Source: Uloborus plumipes | Taxonomy: Eukaryota > Arthropoda > Arachnida > Araneae > Uloboridae | Direction of reading: 5' to 3' | Assembly (NCBI GenBank): GCA_038373865.1 | Contig: JAXGGA010001077.1 | Coordinates: 62,001 to 126,000, forward strand | DNA: 64,000 bases | Shown: piece by piece, positions 12,086 through 24,567 of the stretch | Layout of the letters: every line of letters begins with the position of its first letter | Position numbering within the stretch: the first letter of the stretch is position 1 | Translations under genes and position numbers: made by a program | The notes under the pieces: model-generated | Told to the model about the DNA's origin: nothing | What the model saw: the letters and a program-made list of their open reading frames with translations, nothing else | Database searches by the model: none

Positions 12086-12424
12086 AAGCCCAATGGCTTA
12101 GTGGTAGTTTTTGCCGCTTCCAAACCACAGACCAAGGTTAGATTTCTGGATTGGGTTCGTTCGACTCAGCCTTTCATCCTTTCAGTAGGGCGATAAAATG
12201 AGTACCAAGCATGCTTGGAAGCTTAACACTGTGTATTCCACGTTCAGGTGGCCACCTAACAGTAACATGTGCGTTGCACAACCGAGCCATCGGTAGCGAA
12301 AATTGAAATGGGCAGAGAAGACCTTGGCTTCCATTAACTGTTTAGTTTTTAACTTTTGACTCCCCGTCCTTGAAACTTTGAGATGACGGGCGTGCCTGAA
12401 CCTACAAAAAAAAAAAAAAAAAAA
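12086..12424 (+). mobile_element. tRNA-derived SINE with 19-base A tail
   Basis: A tRNA-like head begins near 12086. The box A-like TGGCTTAGTGGTAGTTTTTG lies at 12094-12113 and a box B-like GGTTCGTTCGACTC at 12154-12167. A body of about 240 bases with no coding frame follows and ends in an uninterrupted A run at 12406-12424. The layout is that of a retroposed polymerase III transcript. The long A tail suggests a fairly recent insertion, though I could not identify flanking direct repeats with certainty. The head differs from those of the other SINEs in this window. Confidence 0.72.
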
Positions 12425-15119
12425 TCACAAATTTTTCTAAACTATCTTTCATTTTTTTTTTACTTTTGTTAGTACTATGAGAAATTTACGATCTTAACTT
12501 CACAAGCTCCACTTTTATACATGCTACATTTTGTTTCCTACGTTTATGCGTAATGATTAATTCCAGAACATTCCAGATAATTATGTTGTAGGAAAAATAA
12601 GCAAACAAAGCAAAAGTTGCATCTCAAAAAGCTATTAGTTTAAAAGCAATTTCATTTTTGATGCTTGAAAGGGCAGGAAAGAAATTGCTAATTAATAACT
12701 TTCCTTCAATGCTGGCATCGCGGAATGAAAGCCTTTTTAAATCCTCATTTTAAATCCCTCCTCGCTTTCTCATTCACTCTGACATTAAAAAGATAAAAAT
12801 CAATCATAATTAGGAAGAAGAAGAATAAAAGGGCGCAAAAGAAAAAGGTTTGCTTGTATCAGTGGCAAAAATAATTAAAACCAGGACAATGAAGCAGTTT
12901 TATCAGATTGCTGGCCGATATATCTTTGCATGTGTTGAAAGAACTTTATGAAATCTACTCTAATGATAGTTCATTAATTTTGATTTAAGTCTTTTTTTTT
13001 TCACTTTATCTCCAAACTCGACAAACTGGTGTGTATTTTCGAAAAGATGTGTAAGCCAGGAATGGTGATGTTAATCATCTAATGGTGTTTGTAAATTTGT
13101 TTCATGGTTTTGTTAATCAAATCTATGCTGTAACTCATGGTAATGCATTTTGGGACCGTTGAGGTCGATTAAAGCTTTTTTTACTGCTAAGCATTTTCTC
13201 ATATTTTATGACGCGAGTTATTATATAGCGAACTCTCTTTAAACGAACTATTTTGCGTAGTGAATTTTTCGCCATTTAGAAACATATTTTGTGACAGATT
13301 TGAAATTACGAGTATTTAGAGTTGCTGATAAAGACTCCATTGTATCTCTGACGCCGATTTTTTCTACAGGTTTTAATAATGTTTAAAAACTTTTTCACCT
13401 TTCTTTTCGAGTTTACATTTTAGTAGAACCCCTTTTCCATCGCATTTCACCGGAAAAATGCTAAATAATGGGAGGGCATTGGGAAGTAAACTGTAATAAT
13501 ATACTTTTAAAACACACTCATTTATGAGGTCCTTCACAGGGTTCAACTTTTGTAAAAAGGTAAACAACTTTTATATAAAGCCTTAGATTTTCAACACTTA
13601 TACAGATTATAAAAAAATGTAGAGAGTATCATAAAGTAGTTAACCATAAAAGGAGGACATGAGAATCATGTTAATGTCTCAAACATTTGAGGATTACTGA
13701 GTAAAAGTATCATACATTAAATTTTTAGACATATGGCAAATCATATAAAAATATTTCCTTTCGAAAATGGTTCTTTATTTATTATCCATTTATTTAGTAT
13801 CAGTGATAAGAATTACACTTAATAATCTTATATAAAAGTAATTGATTGGCATCTCTTTTATTATTAACTTTCCTACAATGTTATGTATACACATTGAACA
13901 AAACGTTGTCGTTTTTTATCTTCAGGTAGCCTCCCTGTTGAATATCTTTAAAGAGAAGTCTCGAAAATTAATATTACCATAACTGATATTTATTACAATG
14001 ATTTGTTCAAAAAGCTGGGGGGAAAACCGTGGTTTTTTATAGATGAAAAATGTCAAATAATCAACTTGAAATGAAATGCATATCACCAGTGTTGCACCGA
14101 AAATATGCGGTCTTTCGTGGATGGCTTTGTTATGTGAATGTTGATATTCACCTGCTAATGTTGACTTTCACCAAAGTTCAGACTTTCACTGTAACATACG
14201 TACTGAATAGAGTTACAGAGCAAGACATGTCTATATTAGTTTTATATGGAACAAGTTTCGCCCTAAAATCAACAGATGTCGACAACTGAACTAAAAGTGT
14301 TTAACATTGCATAATTCTTTAAATAGGAAAAGTGTCTTTGTGTCTCCGTAGTGGTTCTTTGTAAATTGAAAACACATAAAGCAAATTTCATTAAAGTTGA
14401 CCTCCCTAGTTTGTTCCTCTACATATTATTTGGTATTAAAAACATTAACCCTTAAGTATCCCAACTCAAACTGCATTCATTTTAGAGAAATGTATCATTT
14501 TTGTCTTTTGTTATTTTCAGTGTTTCAAAAAATTGATTTTAAAATCAGATTTTTAGAAAGTTGTACCGTGTAATATTTATTAGACACTGCATTTTCATAT
14601 GAAAAATACTGGGAGCTATTTTATGTGATCTCGCTAGATTTTTCAGGCAGTAGATTACAATGGTATATTTCAGAAATGTCATAACTGTTGCAAGTGAAAG
14701 GCAATTTGACTCCAAAGTATTTTTCCCACAATCTAGTCTAAAATCGAATGCCAATAATAGTTCACAGTAATAAACATACTCCAACTCTATTACATTTTTC
14801 AATACGCCACACGGAACAAAAAGGGTCTGCTTGCTTCAAGAATAGAATGTAATATTTCGCTGAATACACATTCCACGAATTCCGTTTCCTCCTTGGAGTT
14901 GGTTGGTGGAAACCATGTTCCTTTTTTCTTTCTTTCGTAGAACTATTCATTAAGATTGTTCAATGATTGCAGACAATGTTGTATAAAATGTTTGTCCACA
15001 AAATCATTGAGTGGCTGTACGTTTTGCAAAGTGGACATACATTTAAAAAATATATCTTCAACTTTCAGTATCTACATAATATACACATGAATGTATGTAT
15101 ATTTCTATGTTTGTTCCTT
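12425..15119. other. AT-rich DNA without a recognisable gene
   Basis: The segment 12640-12860 is less repetitive than its surroundings, with several TAATTA-type homeodomain-like cores, and could be a conserved regulatory piece; this cannot be judged from one genome. 13210-13330 vaguely resembles pogo-like MITE ends. Open frames at 13373-13567, 14050-14289 and 14545-14802 have no recognisable domain. Confidence 0.4.
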
Positions 15120-15480
15120 ATAGAAATCCAGTTTTCATTCGGATTTTCATCAAACTTGGCATGGAGGTTCCTTGATGCACTAGAATTCACATAGGTGCGC
15201 GGGCTTTTGAAATTTTTAAAAAATCCAAAAAGCTCAAAATTCAACTTTTTTGTCTCAAAATGGCCATTTTCTTTTAATTCTGAATATGTAGAACAATAGA
15301 GATATAAGCCTTTATATTAAGCATACAAATTGATAAAATTTAACACTTTTAAATATGAATATTTTCCAACAAAGATTACGATTAACAATGAATTGTCAAT
15401 TTAAGGCTCATCTATCTCATTTTAGCACGAAATAAGTTAAACATAATGCAATACCGGGCAACGCCGGGTTATGAGCTAGT
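15120..15480 (+). mobile_element. Helitron/Helentron-like non-autonomous 3' end
   Basis: The right end reads ACCGGGCAACGCCGGGTTAT followed by GAGCTAGT at 15473-15480. The CCGG..CCGG palindrome with a short loop just before a terminal CTAG is what rolling-circle Helitrons use as a 3' end signal. Upstream sequence such as CATCAAACTTGGCATGGAGG looks like the repeated consensus of such families. The 5' boundary is approximate. No Rep or helicase reading frame is present, so it would depend on proteins supplied elsewhere. A more decayed relative lies at 3054-3122. Confidence 0.6.
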
Positions 15481-15862
15481 GTTCTTATAAAATTTTCAGA
15501 AATAGAAGATGTTTGGTCCTTAAATGTCTTTAGTTTTTACGGAAGAACTTAGTCCTTTAAATATTCCTAATTTTACGAGAAATTATATTAAGTTCTTAAA
15601 TATCCTTGGTTTTTAGAAAAATAACTTACGATACTTAAAAAAACTAGATTTCATACAGGTAACTAAGAGTCGTATTCTTTTGCTTGTTTAATATTTTGCG
15701 TCGTGTCGTTTTGTTATTAGTATTGTATCTGTACCGTTTGTTAATTTGTATTTGACCATGTATTGCTTATTATTTTCGCTTCTCCTTGTATTTTTTGTTA
15801 TGTGTATTTTTTTGACTTATAAAATTTGTGATGTGTTCTTTCTCTTACATTGTTTGATATGT
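15481..15862. other. spacer with a degenerate short tandem repeat
   Basis: Three loose copies of a roughly 40-base unit (CTTAAAT..CCTT..TTTTTA) occur at about 15516-15640. The rest is T-rich. The ATGT at 15859-15862 is the left target duplication of the next element. Confidence 0.4.
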
Positions 15863-18274
15863 GGGTCATTCCACGTCAAGTGTTCCAAATTTCGAAAAAA
15901 TCCCCACTCGACCCTCTCCGATTTTGATGAAAATTTTTTTGGATGTACATATAAGACTTGCATGAAACCATACCAAATTATAGCTCTATAAGCCTTATAG
16001 TTTAGCCAATAAAAATTAGGGAAAAAAGGCCTCTTTTTCGTGTCTTGAAAAAAATGACCAAATCGTCAAGTTTGTGCTTTTATTGCTCGCGACCTAAGAC
16101 GATTATCAGGCTCAAATTGGGTGATTCTGATCACTGTTTAGGTTAGAATAGCCTACTTGTGTAACAAAAGCTCCATACACTGTAAATTTTTTGCAATTTT
16201 CTGCCGAAGTTGGTAAAAAATCGTATTTTGGTAAATTTTGATCATACGTTAACAGCTTGTATCTGCTGAGAGAATGACTTTCTGAAGCTAATTTTTTCCT
16301 CGTTTATAGCCTGATAGTTCGTCTGAAAGGTGTACAAGTGGCATCTCGATAGCTCAAATATTCGCTGAATTATGCGAGTTGAAATTCCAGTTAAATTTCT
16401 TTTTTCTCAATTTTGTCTCAATTTCAAAGGGCAATATCTCAAAAGGGTCATCTTGGATTTGAATTTTCTTTACATTATTGGAAAGAACACACTTTTCTTA
16501 ACTAAAAAGCGTTATTTTTATTTTTGAGACAAACCAGTTTCAAGGGTTATTGCGGGTCAAAAATGTGTATGTCATTCAACGTGAAATCAAAGTAAAAAAG
16601 ACGTAGACCTCAAAAGTTGATGTCAATTTGTTCTATTAAAATTTACAGGGGCTATTGTACTTATGTTCTGATAGAAAAAACCTTTTTTAGATGTTTTTGA
16701 ACTTTAGTTTTTGTGTGCGCATCCGTAAAAACTCAAGAAATGGCAAAAAATAAAGTTTCGTTTTTAACAAAAATAATTATCTTCTTATCGCTGCTATAAG
16801 AGCTTGAGACTTTTCCTATGTGTTATTTTTAAGCTCTTGAAACAGAATTTCGGATGATATGTCACTTGCCAAGGTGTCATTAATATTTTAAATTCATAAA
16901 AAGCATCGTTTCCTTTTTCAAAAAATAAATAAATAAATAAAAATAATTAATAAATAAGATAAATAATAAATAAAACAGTTAATATGGTGTGTACGTGATA
17001 AAAAATATGTATAATAGGACTGCAGAGCCATTTTTCTAAAATGCGATGACGAAAGTTTCGATAGAGTTGAATATTGCAATTATTTCCACCGTGTAAACAA
17101 ATGATAACAATAGTAATTGAAAATATGATAATTGTAATTGAAAATCCATTCATTATACTGCCGAGGATGTGTTTAGATATTCAGTCTATGATTGCAATTT
17201 GCCCATAAACAAAATTGATGAAAAATGGGAAAATGCTTTTTATGACCTTGAAACATTAATGACCTACAACCTTGCCAAGTGACATATCATCCGAAATTCT
17301 GTTTCAAGAGCTTAAAGATAACACATAGGATAAGACTCAAGCTCTTATAGCAGCGATAAGAAGATAATTATTTTTGTTAAAAACGAAACTTTTTTTTTTT
17401 TGCCATTTCTTGAATTTTTACGGATGCGCACACAAAAATTAAAGTTCAAAAACATCTAAAAAAGGTTTTTTCTATCAGAACATATAAGTGCAATAGCTCC
17501 TGTAAATTTTAATACAACAAATTGACATCAACTTTTGAGGTCTATGTCTTTTTTTCTTTGATTTCACGTTGAGTGACATACATATTTTTGACCTGCAATA
17601 ACCCTTGAAACTGGTTTGTCTCAAAAATAAAAATAACGTTTTTTAGTTAAGAAAAGTGTGTTCTTTCCAATAATGTAAAGAAAATTCAAATCCAAGATGA
17701 CCCTTTTGAGATATTGCCCTTTGAAATTGAGACAAAATTGAGAAAAAAGAAATTTAACCGGAATTTCAACCCGCATAATTCAGCAATTATTTGATACAAG
17801 ATGCCACTTGCACACCTTTCGGACGAACTATCAGGCTATAAACGAAAAAAGAATTAGCTTCAGAAAAACATTCTCTCAGCAGATACAAGCTGACAACGAA
17901 TGATCAAAATTTACCAAAATACGATTTTTTACCAACTTTGGCAGCAAATTGCAAAAATCTACAGTGTATGGAGCTTTTGTTACACAAGTAGGCTATTCTA
18001 CCCTAAACAGTGATCAGAATCACCAAAGTTGAGCCTTATAATCGTCTTAGGTCGCGAGCAATAAAAGCACAAACTTGACGATTTGGTCATTTTTTTTCAA
18101 GACATGAAAAAGAGGCCTTTTTTCCATAATTTTTATTGGCTAAACCATAAGGCTTATAGAGCTTATAATTTGGTATGGTTTCATGCAATTCTTATATGTA
18201 CACCCAAAAAAATTTTCATCAAAATCGGAGGGGGTCGAGTGGGGACGACTCGTACACTTGACATGGAATGACCC
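15863..18274. mobile_element. 2.4-kb foldback element with ~1-kb inverted arms
   Basis: The left end GGGTCATTCCACGTCAAGTG is matched on the opposite strand by GGGTCATTCCATGTCAAGTG at the right end. The match continues for about 1,050 bases: left arm 15863 to about 16914, right arm about 17226 to 18274, with scattered substitutions and small indels. A ~310-base AT-rich spacer lies between. ATGT precedes the left end (15859-15862) and follows the right end (18275-18278), a likely 4-bp target duplication. No transposase frame is present; the open frames at 15746-15991, 16947-17153 and 18083-18374 lie in or across the arms and have no domain. I cannot assign the superfamily. Transcripts through it could fold into very long double-stranded RNA. 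Confidence 0.9.
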
Positions 18275-18669
18275 ATGTGTGCTTCGCCGTGTATCGTTTT
18301 TTCATTCATGTTTCGCTATTGTATTGCCTATTTCTTTAAGCTTGTCTTACTGTCATTATATTAATTTTGTATAATTTTTGTATACGTTTCATTTTTTACT
18401 TGTTCATTTTCACTTTCTTCTTCGTTTTTATTGTTTTATTTATCGTCTATTTGCTTGCTCTCTATTACTTGTTGATTTTGGCCCGAATTTTTTGTTGCAT
18501 CTTTATTGTCCCTTTTGGCAAGTTCTTATTTTTGATAGTTATTACATCCTTTTTTTCTTTGTGGGTGTGTTTCCTTTATTTCTTAGGCAATTTTTTTTGT
18601 TGCATTTTTTAATTATAAATTTTAAACATAATTCTTTCTGTGTTTTGTGTTACATTCTTTGAGTTATTT

Positions 18670-18844
18670 TGTCGAGCCCGCTTATTAGAATATCGGTTAA
18701 AAGAATATCCCGCTTAACATAATACATTTTCAATGTACCAAACTGTTGTGATGTGCTATTTTGATCCCGGATAATAGAATATCCCGTTTATTAGAATATT
18801 TTTGCGTGGAAGAATGGCTATCCCATTAAGCTGACTCGATTGTA
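18670..18844. mobile_element. pogo/Tigger-like MITE
   Basis: The left end TCGAGCCCGCTTATTAGAAT is loosely matched on the other strand by TCGAGTCAGCTTAATGGGAT at the right end. Internal AGAATATCCCG motifs repeat between them. The content (TTATTAGAATAT and the like) resembles the ends of pogo/Tigger-type non-autonomous elements. It is about 175 bp with no coding content and diverged ends. Confidence 0.5.
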
Positions 18845-18889
18845 GTTGAGTCACGTAGCAAGGGAAAAATGAAAGCTCATAATGTGAAT

Positions 18890-19371
18890 GGGGGAGTTTC
18901 CGAAATTTCAAAAGTGTTTTTTTTTTTTTTTTTGAAAGAGCATGCTTCAAAACATAGGAATTGTCCATTTTTTTATTTTTTGACACATTTTTTATGAATT
19001 ATTTCAACCGGCGCACAGATGCTATTCCGAAAAAAAAAAAAAAAAAAATCTGCGCATGACGTAAGTGGTGCATGTAAGCGCGAAATCTAATTGGCTGTAG
19101 TGAGATGACGAAGGTCGTGACGTCACCGATTCCTGCGATTGGACAACTCAACTCAAGTCAAGCAAAATTGTGTTATTATTGGAAAGAGAGCTGTTAGGTG
19201 CACCACTGACGTCACAAAAATCACGCCCCGTTTTCAAGGTATTTAAAAAAATTAATAAGAAATAAACTGTTGGGAAAATTAAAGTATTTTCCGGCCTATG
19301 TTATTTTTTTATATCATTCTATCCATTTCAGTAACAAAAAGTAGTACTTTTGGACTGAAGGAAACTCCCCC
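18890..19371. mobile_element. MITE with GGGGGAGTTTCC inverted ends
   Basis: AATGGGGGAGTTTCC at 18887-18901 and GGAAACTCCCCCATT at 19360-19374 are perfect inverted ends of 15 bases around a ~480-bp segment. The interior has T and A runs and GC-rich pieces with TGACGTCA-type cores (near 19118 and 19208). No frame encodes a recognisable protein. The target duplication is not clear. Confidence 0.65.
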
Positions 19372-19552
19372 ATTATTGGCGAGTAATTCTGCGAGCAAGC
19401 TCTATAGAAGCAAGTGGTTCGGAATCACGTGATCAAATTTCACTGACCAAACATAACTACACCCATTAATAAACTGAGCAACATATACATATCAAATACG
19501 CGTTCCATACATAGCATCATCATTCGCGGACAACAGCGCAGTCCCATTGCGC

Positions 19553-19587
<35 letters not shown>

Positions 19588-19588
19588 C
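19553..19588. repeat. (TA)n microsatellite
   Basis: An alternating TA tract of about 36 bases is interrupted by one TG. It is simple sequence. Confidence 0.9.
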
Positions 19589-21447
19589 GACTGCGATTGT
19601 CGACCGCAGTTCTAATTCGAATCAACTAATTAACCCCCCAAGTAATTACAACTTATCTGCATATAGTTAATCTAAATGGGAGGGGGGTTCTAATCGCCCG
19701 CCACGTTGCAACCCTATCTTTCCCATAATTACTCAGAATGTCGTGTTTCAACCGTAATAATATATCCCAACATGTGCTGGGAGCCGTGGCACGGTGGTTT
19801 AGCAGCAAATCTCTACAGATCTGATATCTTGTGGTAAGACCGGAATTATAAAGGTGAAATATTGTGAAACTGATTTGTTAATATCGTACGGTCGATGTGA
19901 TTGCTGCCATAAATTAATTTTGTGACTTAATTATAGACAACAACGTTCTCCGATTACTGTTTTTGTTCGACGCGAAAGTAATGATGTCCATTTGGTGAAA
20001 ATACTGTTAATTATATGTAAAAACTAAGTAGTGTGTTAGAGTGTTAATTAAACGCTTTTGTGGCATTGTTGGTAGCATTCAGGTAGTTGGTAATATATCA
20101 TGCAGTTTAATTTATTTGAAAAAAATTAAAAAATAAGTAAATACAATGGAAGAGAAAGAACGACATCAGTACTGCATTATGAGGAGAAAGTCTTGAGAAA
20201 AACTAGCGTTCGTAATGAAATGTAAAATTATTATTATGAAAGCGTTTAATTTTCACGTATCGCACATAAATGAATGCTACACATCATGCAAAGATCTTGC
20301 TGTATTTTTTTTTTCTCCTAGCTTCAAAATACTCTTTGTTACATTTTTGAGGAGTAAACTATAGTGAAATTCTATCTGAATGATTTTCAAGGGACGGCAT
20401 ATTTTGTTTGTTGTAACGAATAGTTCATTGGGGTATTATTATTCGTTGTGATGATATTTTACTGTACTCGAAGAAAATAATGTAACATTAGTTATGTTTT
20501 ATATTGTACAAAAAGGGGGAAAAAAGGAAATGGAAGATGTCAGGAAAGAAAGAGACATTATTATTTTGATTTTTTTAAATTAGAGTGTTTGACATTTTGC
20601 ATTACAAATAAAAAAATAAAAAAAGTAAATCAATAAAACAGTTAAATGTAATTCATAAAAAATATTCTTTTTTTTTTCATTTCCCTTGTTGTTAAATTTT
20701 GTTTAAAATGATAAGTGTGAAAAGATACTTGATCAAATTTTGAATGGATATTTCTTAAATATGTTAAATAATCTAGCAGAAGCGTTGAAAATATCTATTA
20801 AATTGAAAATATATACCTATTTCTGATTATCTATCTTATGGAGCAGATTTTTTTTTAACTATGCTTCAGTTCAAATGCATTCTTAAATTCTTCCCTGGCT
20901 AACAAAGATTTTTTAACGCAGTTCACTTTTTCTCTTTGACAGTTTTCTTACATTTCTTCTATTATTACAGCCTTGTGTTCTTCTGCAAACACACTCTATC
21001 ACATATATTGATAAATAAATACATCATGTAGTATTGGCAGGAAATGGTCTTGACAATAACTGAAATATTGCCACTGCCGCAACAGCTGTTATACTCTGTC
21101 AAAAATAAAGTTAGATGTTCCTCCCAATCAAAAAATTATTTGCTACCATCATACTGGAAAACGTTGCACCAATTAAAAAAAAACAAAACGTTTTTTTGTT
21201 ATCTGCACTGAAAAGAAAAAAAAAACTGTAGAAATAGTACTAGAAAATATCTACTAGACTTTTATAGAGGCTTTTACACTCAAAAAAAATAGTACCAGTA
21301 CCAGTAAAAAATCTAGAAAACTAGAACATAAAGTTTTCTATTAAAAGTACAGCTTTTTAGAAAGTAAAACTGTTAATTTTATTTAAAAAGAATCCGTTAT
21401 TATAAATGTTTATGAAATCCCAGTTTCCAAGAGGTTTTCTAGTAGTA
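19589..21447. other. AT-rich DNA without a recognisable gene
   Basis: A possible SINE scrap near 19777-19850 (GCCGTGGCACGGTGG) lacks a good box B. No open frame of note. Confidence 0.45.
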
Positions 21448-22600
21448 GGGTAGACCGGGCACGTTTACACAGTGACCTTTTTTCGAAACGTTTTATAATT
21501 GATGTCACCAGTCATGGCAGATTGATGCTGGTACCTAGAAAGTACTCTCACAAGTTTTTTAGCTTCCGTCGATCTTTGGTATTGCATCTGGGGAGGATAA
21601 CTTGTTTTCTGACAGCTTGAGTAAATTTTGTGCTTAACTTATTGAAGCTTATTGTGAACTAAGAATGCTTATATAAAAATAAACAAATATATGAATATTA
21701 ACAGCACTTTATCCTTGTTTGAGAACAGTACTCGTATGAACAAAAATATTAATAAATTTCGTTGCACTTTAAAAATATACAAGGCAACGGGGCACGTTTA
21801 CGCAAGTTCTCACTGCGAACTTATTGAGAAGGGATTCGTCTCTTAGCTTACATAGTTATGTCTTCATGCCTTTTCGACTTTACTTTTATAGACTATTTTG
21901 CTCGTAATAAAATTTCTTTATTTTATAGATGGTAAGACGTTATGCTAAAAATTCAACAGAATTAAGTCAAACGTTGAAATAATGAAAAATGCCGTTCTGT
22001 AAGTGAGACTAGGTCAAAACCCCTTTTTGCATTGAAGATCTCAGAAGCGACTGTAATTATATGAATCATGCGACTTTCTTCCACTATTAAAAAAAAGTTA
22101 CTATGTGCACATTTTTTTTTTTTTTTTTTGACATGGGGCTCAAAGGAATGAGTCCAGTACTCTTATTTACGAGCAACAAAACGAATAGTAGAGTGTAAAT
22201 AAAGTAAAAGAAAAATAAAGCAGAAAACTAAGTAGAAATATGCAAGCAAACCACTGGAAAAAATCGGTTTTATGATCTTTTAAATATTTTAGGAGTAAAC
22301 CTCCATGATTCTATGTTCAAGTTATGAATAAAACATTTCATTTTTATTCATTATTCATTTGCCTAACCCTTTGGTACCACTAATAACGTATGTAAACGTG
22401 CCCAGGTGACAGGCAACAGATATTGACCTAAAAATTATTTTTTGACGCTTAAATATTTAAACAGGAGAAAAACTGAATGGACAAACTTAAATTTTAGTAA
22501 CTGCTTTATAAGACCATAACGTCAAATATTTCCTAAAATAAAACATAAAAATTAGAAAATTCGCTGAAAAGAATCCGCGTAAACGTGAACAGGTCTACCT
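21448..22600. mobile_element. TA-flanked element with four CACGTTTAC motifs
   Basis: The left end GGGTAGACCGGGCACGTTTA and the right end (other strand) AGGTAGACCTGTTCACGTTT form imperfect inverted ends, with TA immediately outside each (21446-21447 and 22601-22602). Two further internal copies of the end motif exist: GGGGCACGTTTACGC at 21789-21803 and its inverse TGTAAACGTGCCC at 22391-22403. The order is therefore forward, forward, reverse, reverse. This symmetry suggests binding sites for a transposase. No coding frame longer than chance is present, so the element is non-autonomous. The TA duplication fits Tc1/mariner-like or similar enzymes, but the end sequence does not let me name a family. 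Confidence 0.78.
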
Positions 22601-22602
22601 TA

Positions 22603-24563
22603 CTGCATTTTTTTTTACAGTGTATGTTTTCCAAATATTTTTAAGAAATTCAAAAGACTGTTCAAAAGCTTTGGATTCGAAACTTTCACAAACATTTAGT
22701 TATTGACTCAAAATGCAATAATCATAATTAATTAAATTATTTAAACTTAATTTTTAATTTGAGCTAGATCCTATCACAAACGGTTAAAAATAATTTTAGT
22801 TGAAATTATCGTTAAGACGTATTGTATTTAATTTAAAATGAATTAAAACTAATTCAATCACTAAAGCTTGATATTATTGCAAAACATTTCTGTTTCCACT
22901 AATTTAATTTTTGAAACTGGGTTACATTTATCACTAAAAAAATGAAACCTTATAATTAAATTTATATTGCTTACAAAAGTTTAACCATATAATGAATAGA
23001 AAAAAATGCTAATAATTTTTCAAAGTTATTACGCAACTTTATGAATTCATTTTATCCGTTATAAAGGAGAAATACTCATTAAAAATTTCAATTCTATCTT
23101 TTTTTTCTCATCTTCACGATGATGAAGTTTTATTTAAAAGTTATTCCTTGAAAAAAATATTTTCCCATTTTTCATTTCGGCTAATATCTCATTTTAATGA
23201 GATACCTTGTTAGTTAAAAAGAAGATTCATTTTTTAAAAAAATGTTCTTGAAAAACCGAATTTTAATCAATAATTCATATAAAATGTGCTCGCTTTTGAA
23301 AATTCATTAAAATTGTTTATCATTAATTTTCGAACTGTCGCAGAATTTCTATTTTTTTTATTCGCAACCAATTGAAATTGTTAGATATTGTTCCAGTTTT
23401 TTACTGTGCTATTTTTTTATTTGATTTTAATTTAGTTTTTAGCGCTGTTTTGGGGAGTATTTAGGATGATTTGAAAAGGTCAATATTCGAATATAATTAA
23501 ACTTACTGTTGTCACTCTTCTAAACTAAAATTTAATTTAATGAATATCATCTTGGAAGGCTTTCATTGATTTCATTTTTCAGCAAAATATACTGTTTGCT
23601 TCATTCTTTGCGCAAATTAATCGGTTTATTTGCCTATAGTTTTATCACATCTGTGTTTTAACGTTTTTTAATCTGCATAGTTTTAAGTTAGTAATTTGTC
23701 TGGAATGTCTGGAATGCAATGTTAAATTTAATTAAAATGATAAAAACCTCTTTTTTGTCGTATGGTATGTCTGAATTTGAAAGCAACTAAGTCAGTTAGA
23801 AAATAGTTGAACATTGTTGCAAGCATTGTTTAAGAGATAAAACTAGTTTAAATTTCTAGTTTCACAATTAAGTGATTTCGCACCAATAACTACAAATAAA
23901 ATGGAATATGTGTAATTGATTTAATTGATGTTTATCATTAAAAATGATTAATAAAAAATTCTTACCACGTGGAGGTCGTTGTAGTGCTAAGTAATAGTTT
24001 GTGTTTACAAAAAATTACGTGAAGTTTTATTTAAATATTTAATTTATTCTGGTAGTATGAAAAAAAAAATGGTGTACTTTGTCAATACTCCCGCTAGGGG
24101 GCCAAGCGTTAACTTGTTTGGTAAACATTTGTTGCTCAAAAGATGTTGACCGGGACACATCATTTATTCGTTCCCTTATTTTATTTGAACATTAGATAGC
24201 TCAGTTTGAGCAGTGAAATGCGTCACATTACGCTTACTTGAATCTAAGACGTCTGACTCTGGACGAGTTTATTTTTGCTTGGGAAGAAAGAGAAAGAATT
24301 CTTATAATGGCGCAGCAACTATGGCATTACAATCTTACAATAATACACCTCTCTTTTAACAATGAAATCGTTTATAATATTCTCCACCGGAGCTAAAGTT
24401 ACTCAGAGCCAAACCCTTTTGAACAAACTCTAAATATAAAATGTGTGGTATACAGGGTTACATTGTAATGTATTTTTCAGCTGTTCAAGTAACTTTATTA
24501 TTAGTCTATGGAAGGGATAAGTTTTAACCTTTTTATTTTAACAATAATGTAAAAAAAAATATT
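22603..24563. other. very AT-rich DNA, no gene seen
   Basis: No open frame of note and no clear repeat end was found in this 2-kb stretch, among the most AT-rich in the window. Confidence 0.5.
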
Positions 24564-24567
24564 TTAA

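Noticed and set aside
13210..13330. Another pogo-like MITE
   Set aside because: Only scattered AACGAAC-like words are present; no inverted ends or TA duplication could be placed.
18083..18662. Overlapping plus-strand frames rich in Phe, Leu and Ile, resembling membrane proteins
   Set aside because: Part lies in the foldback arm, and the rest reflects T-rich DNA, which always yields hydrophobic frames.
19777..19850. A fifth SINE
   Set aside because: GCCGTGGCACGGTGG resembles a SINE head, but no box B or tail is visible.
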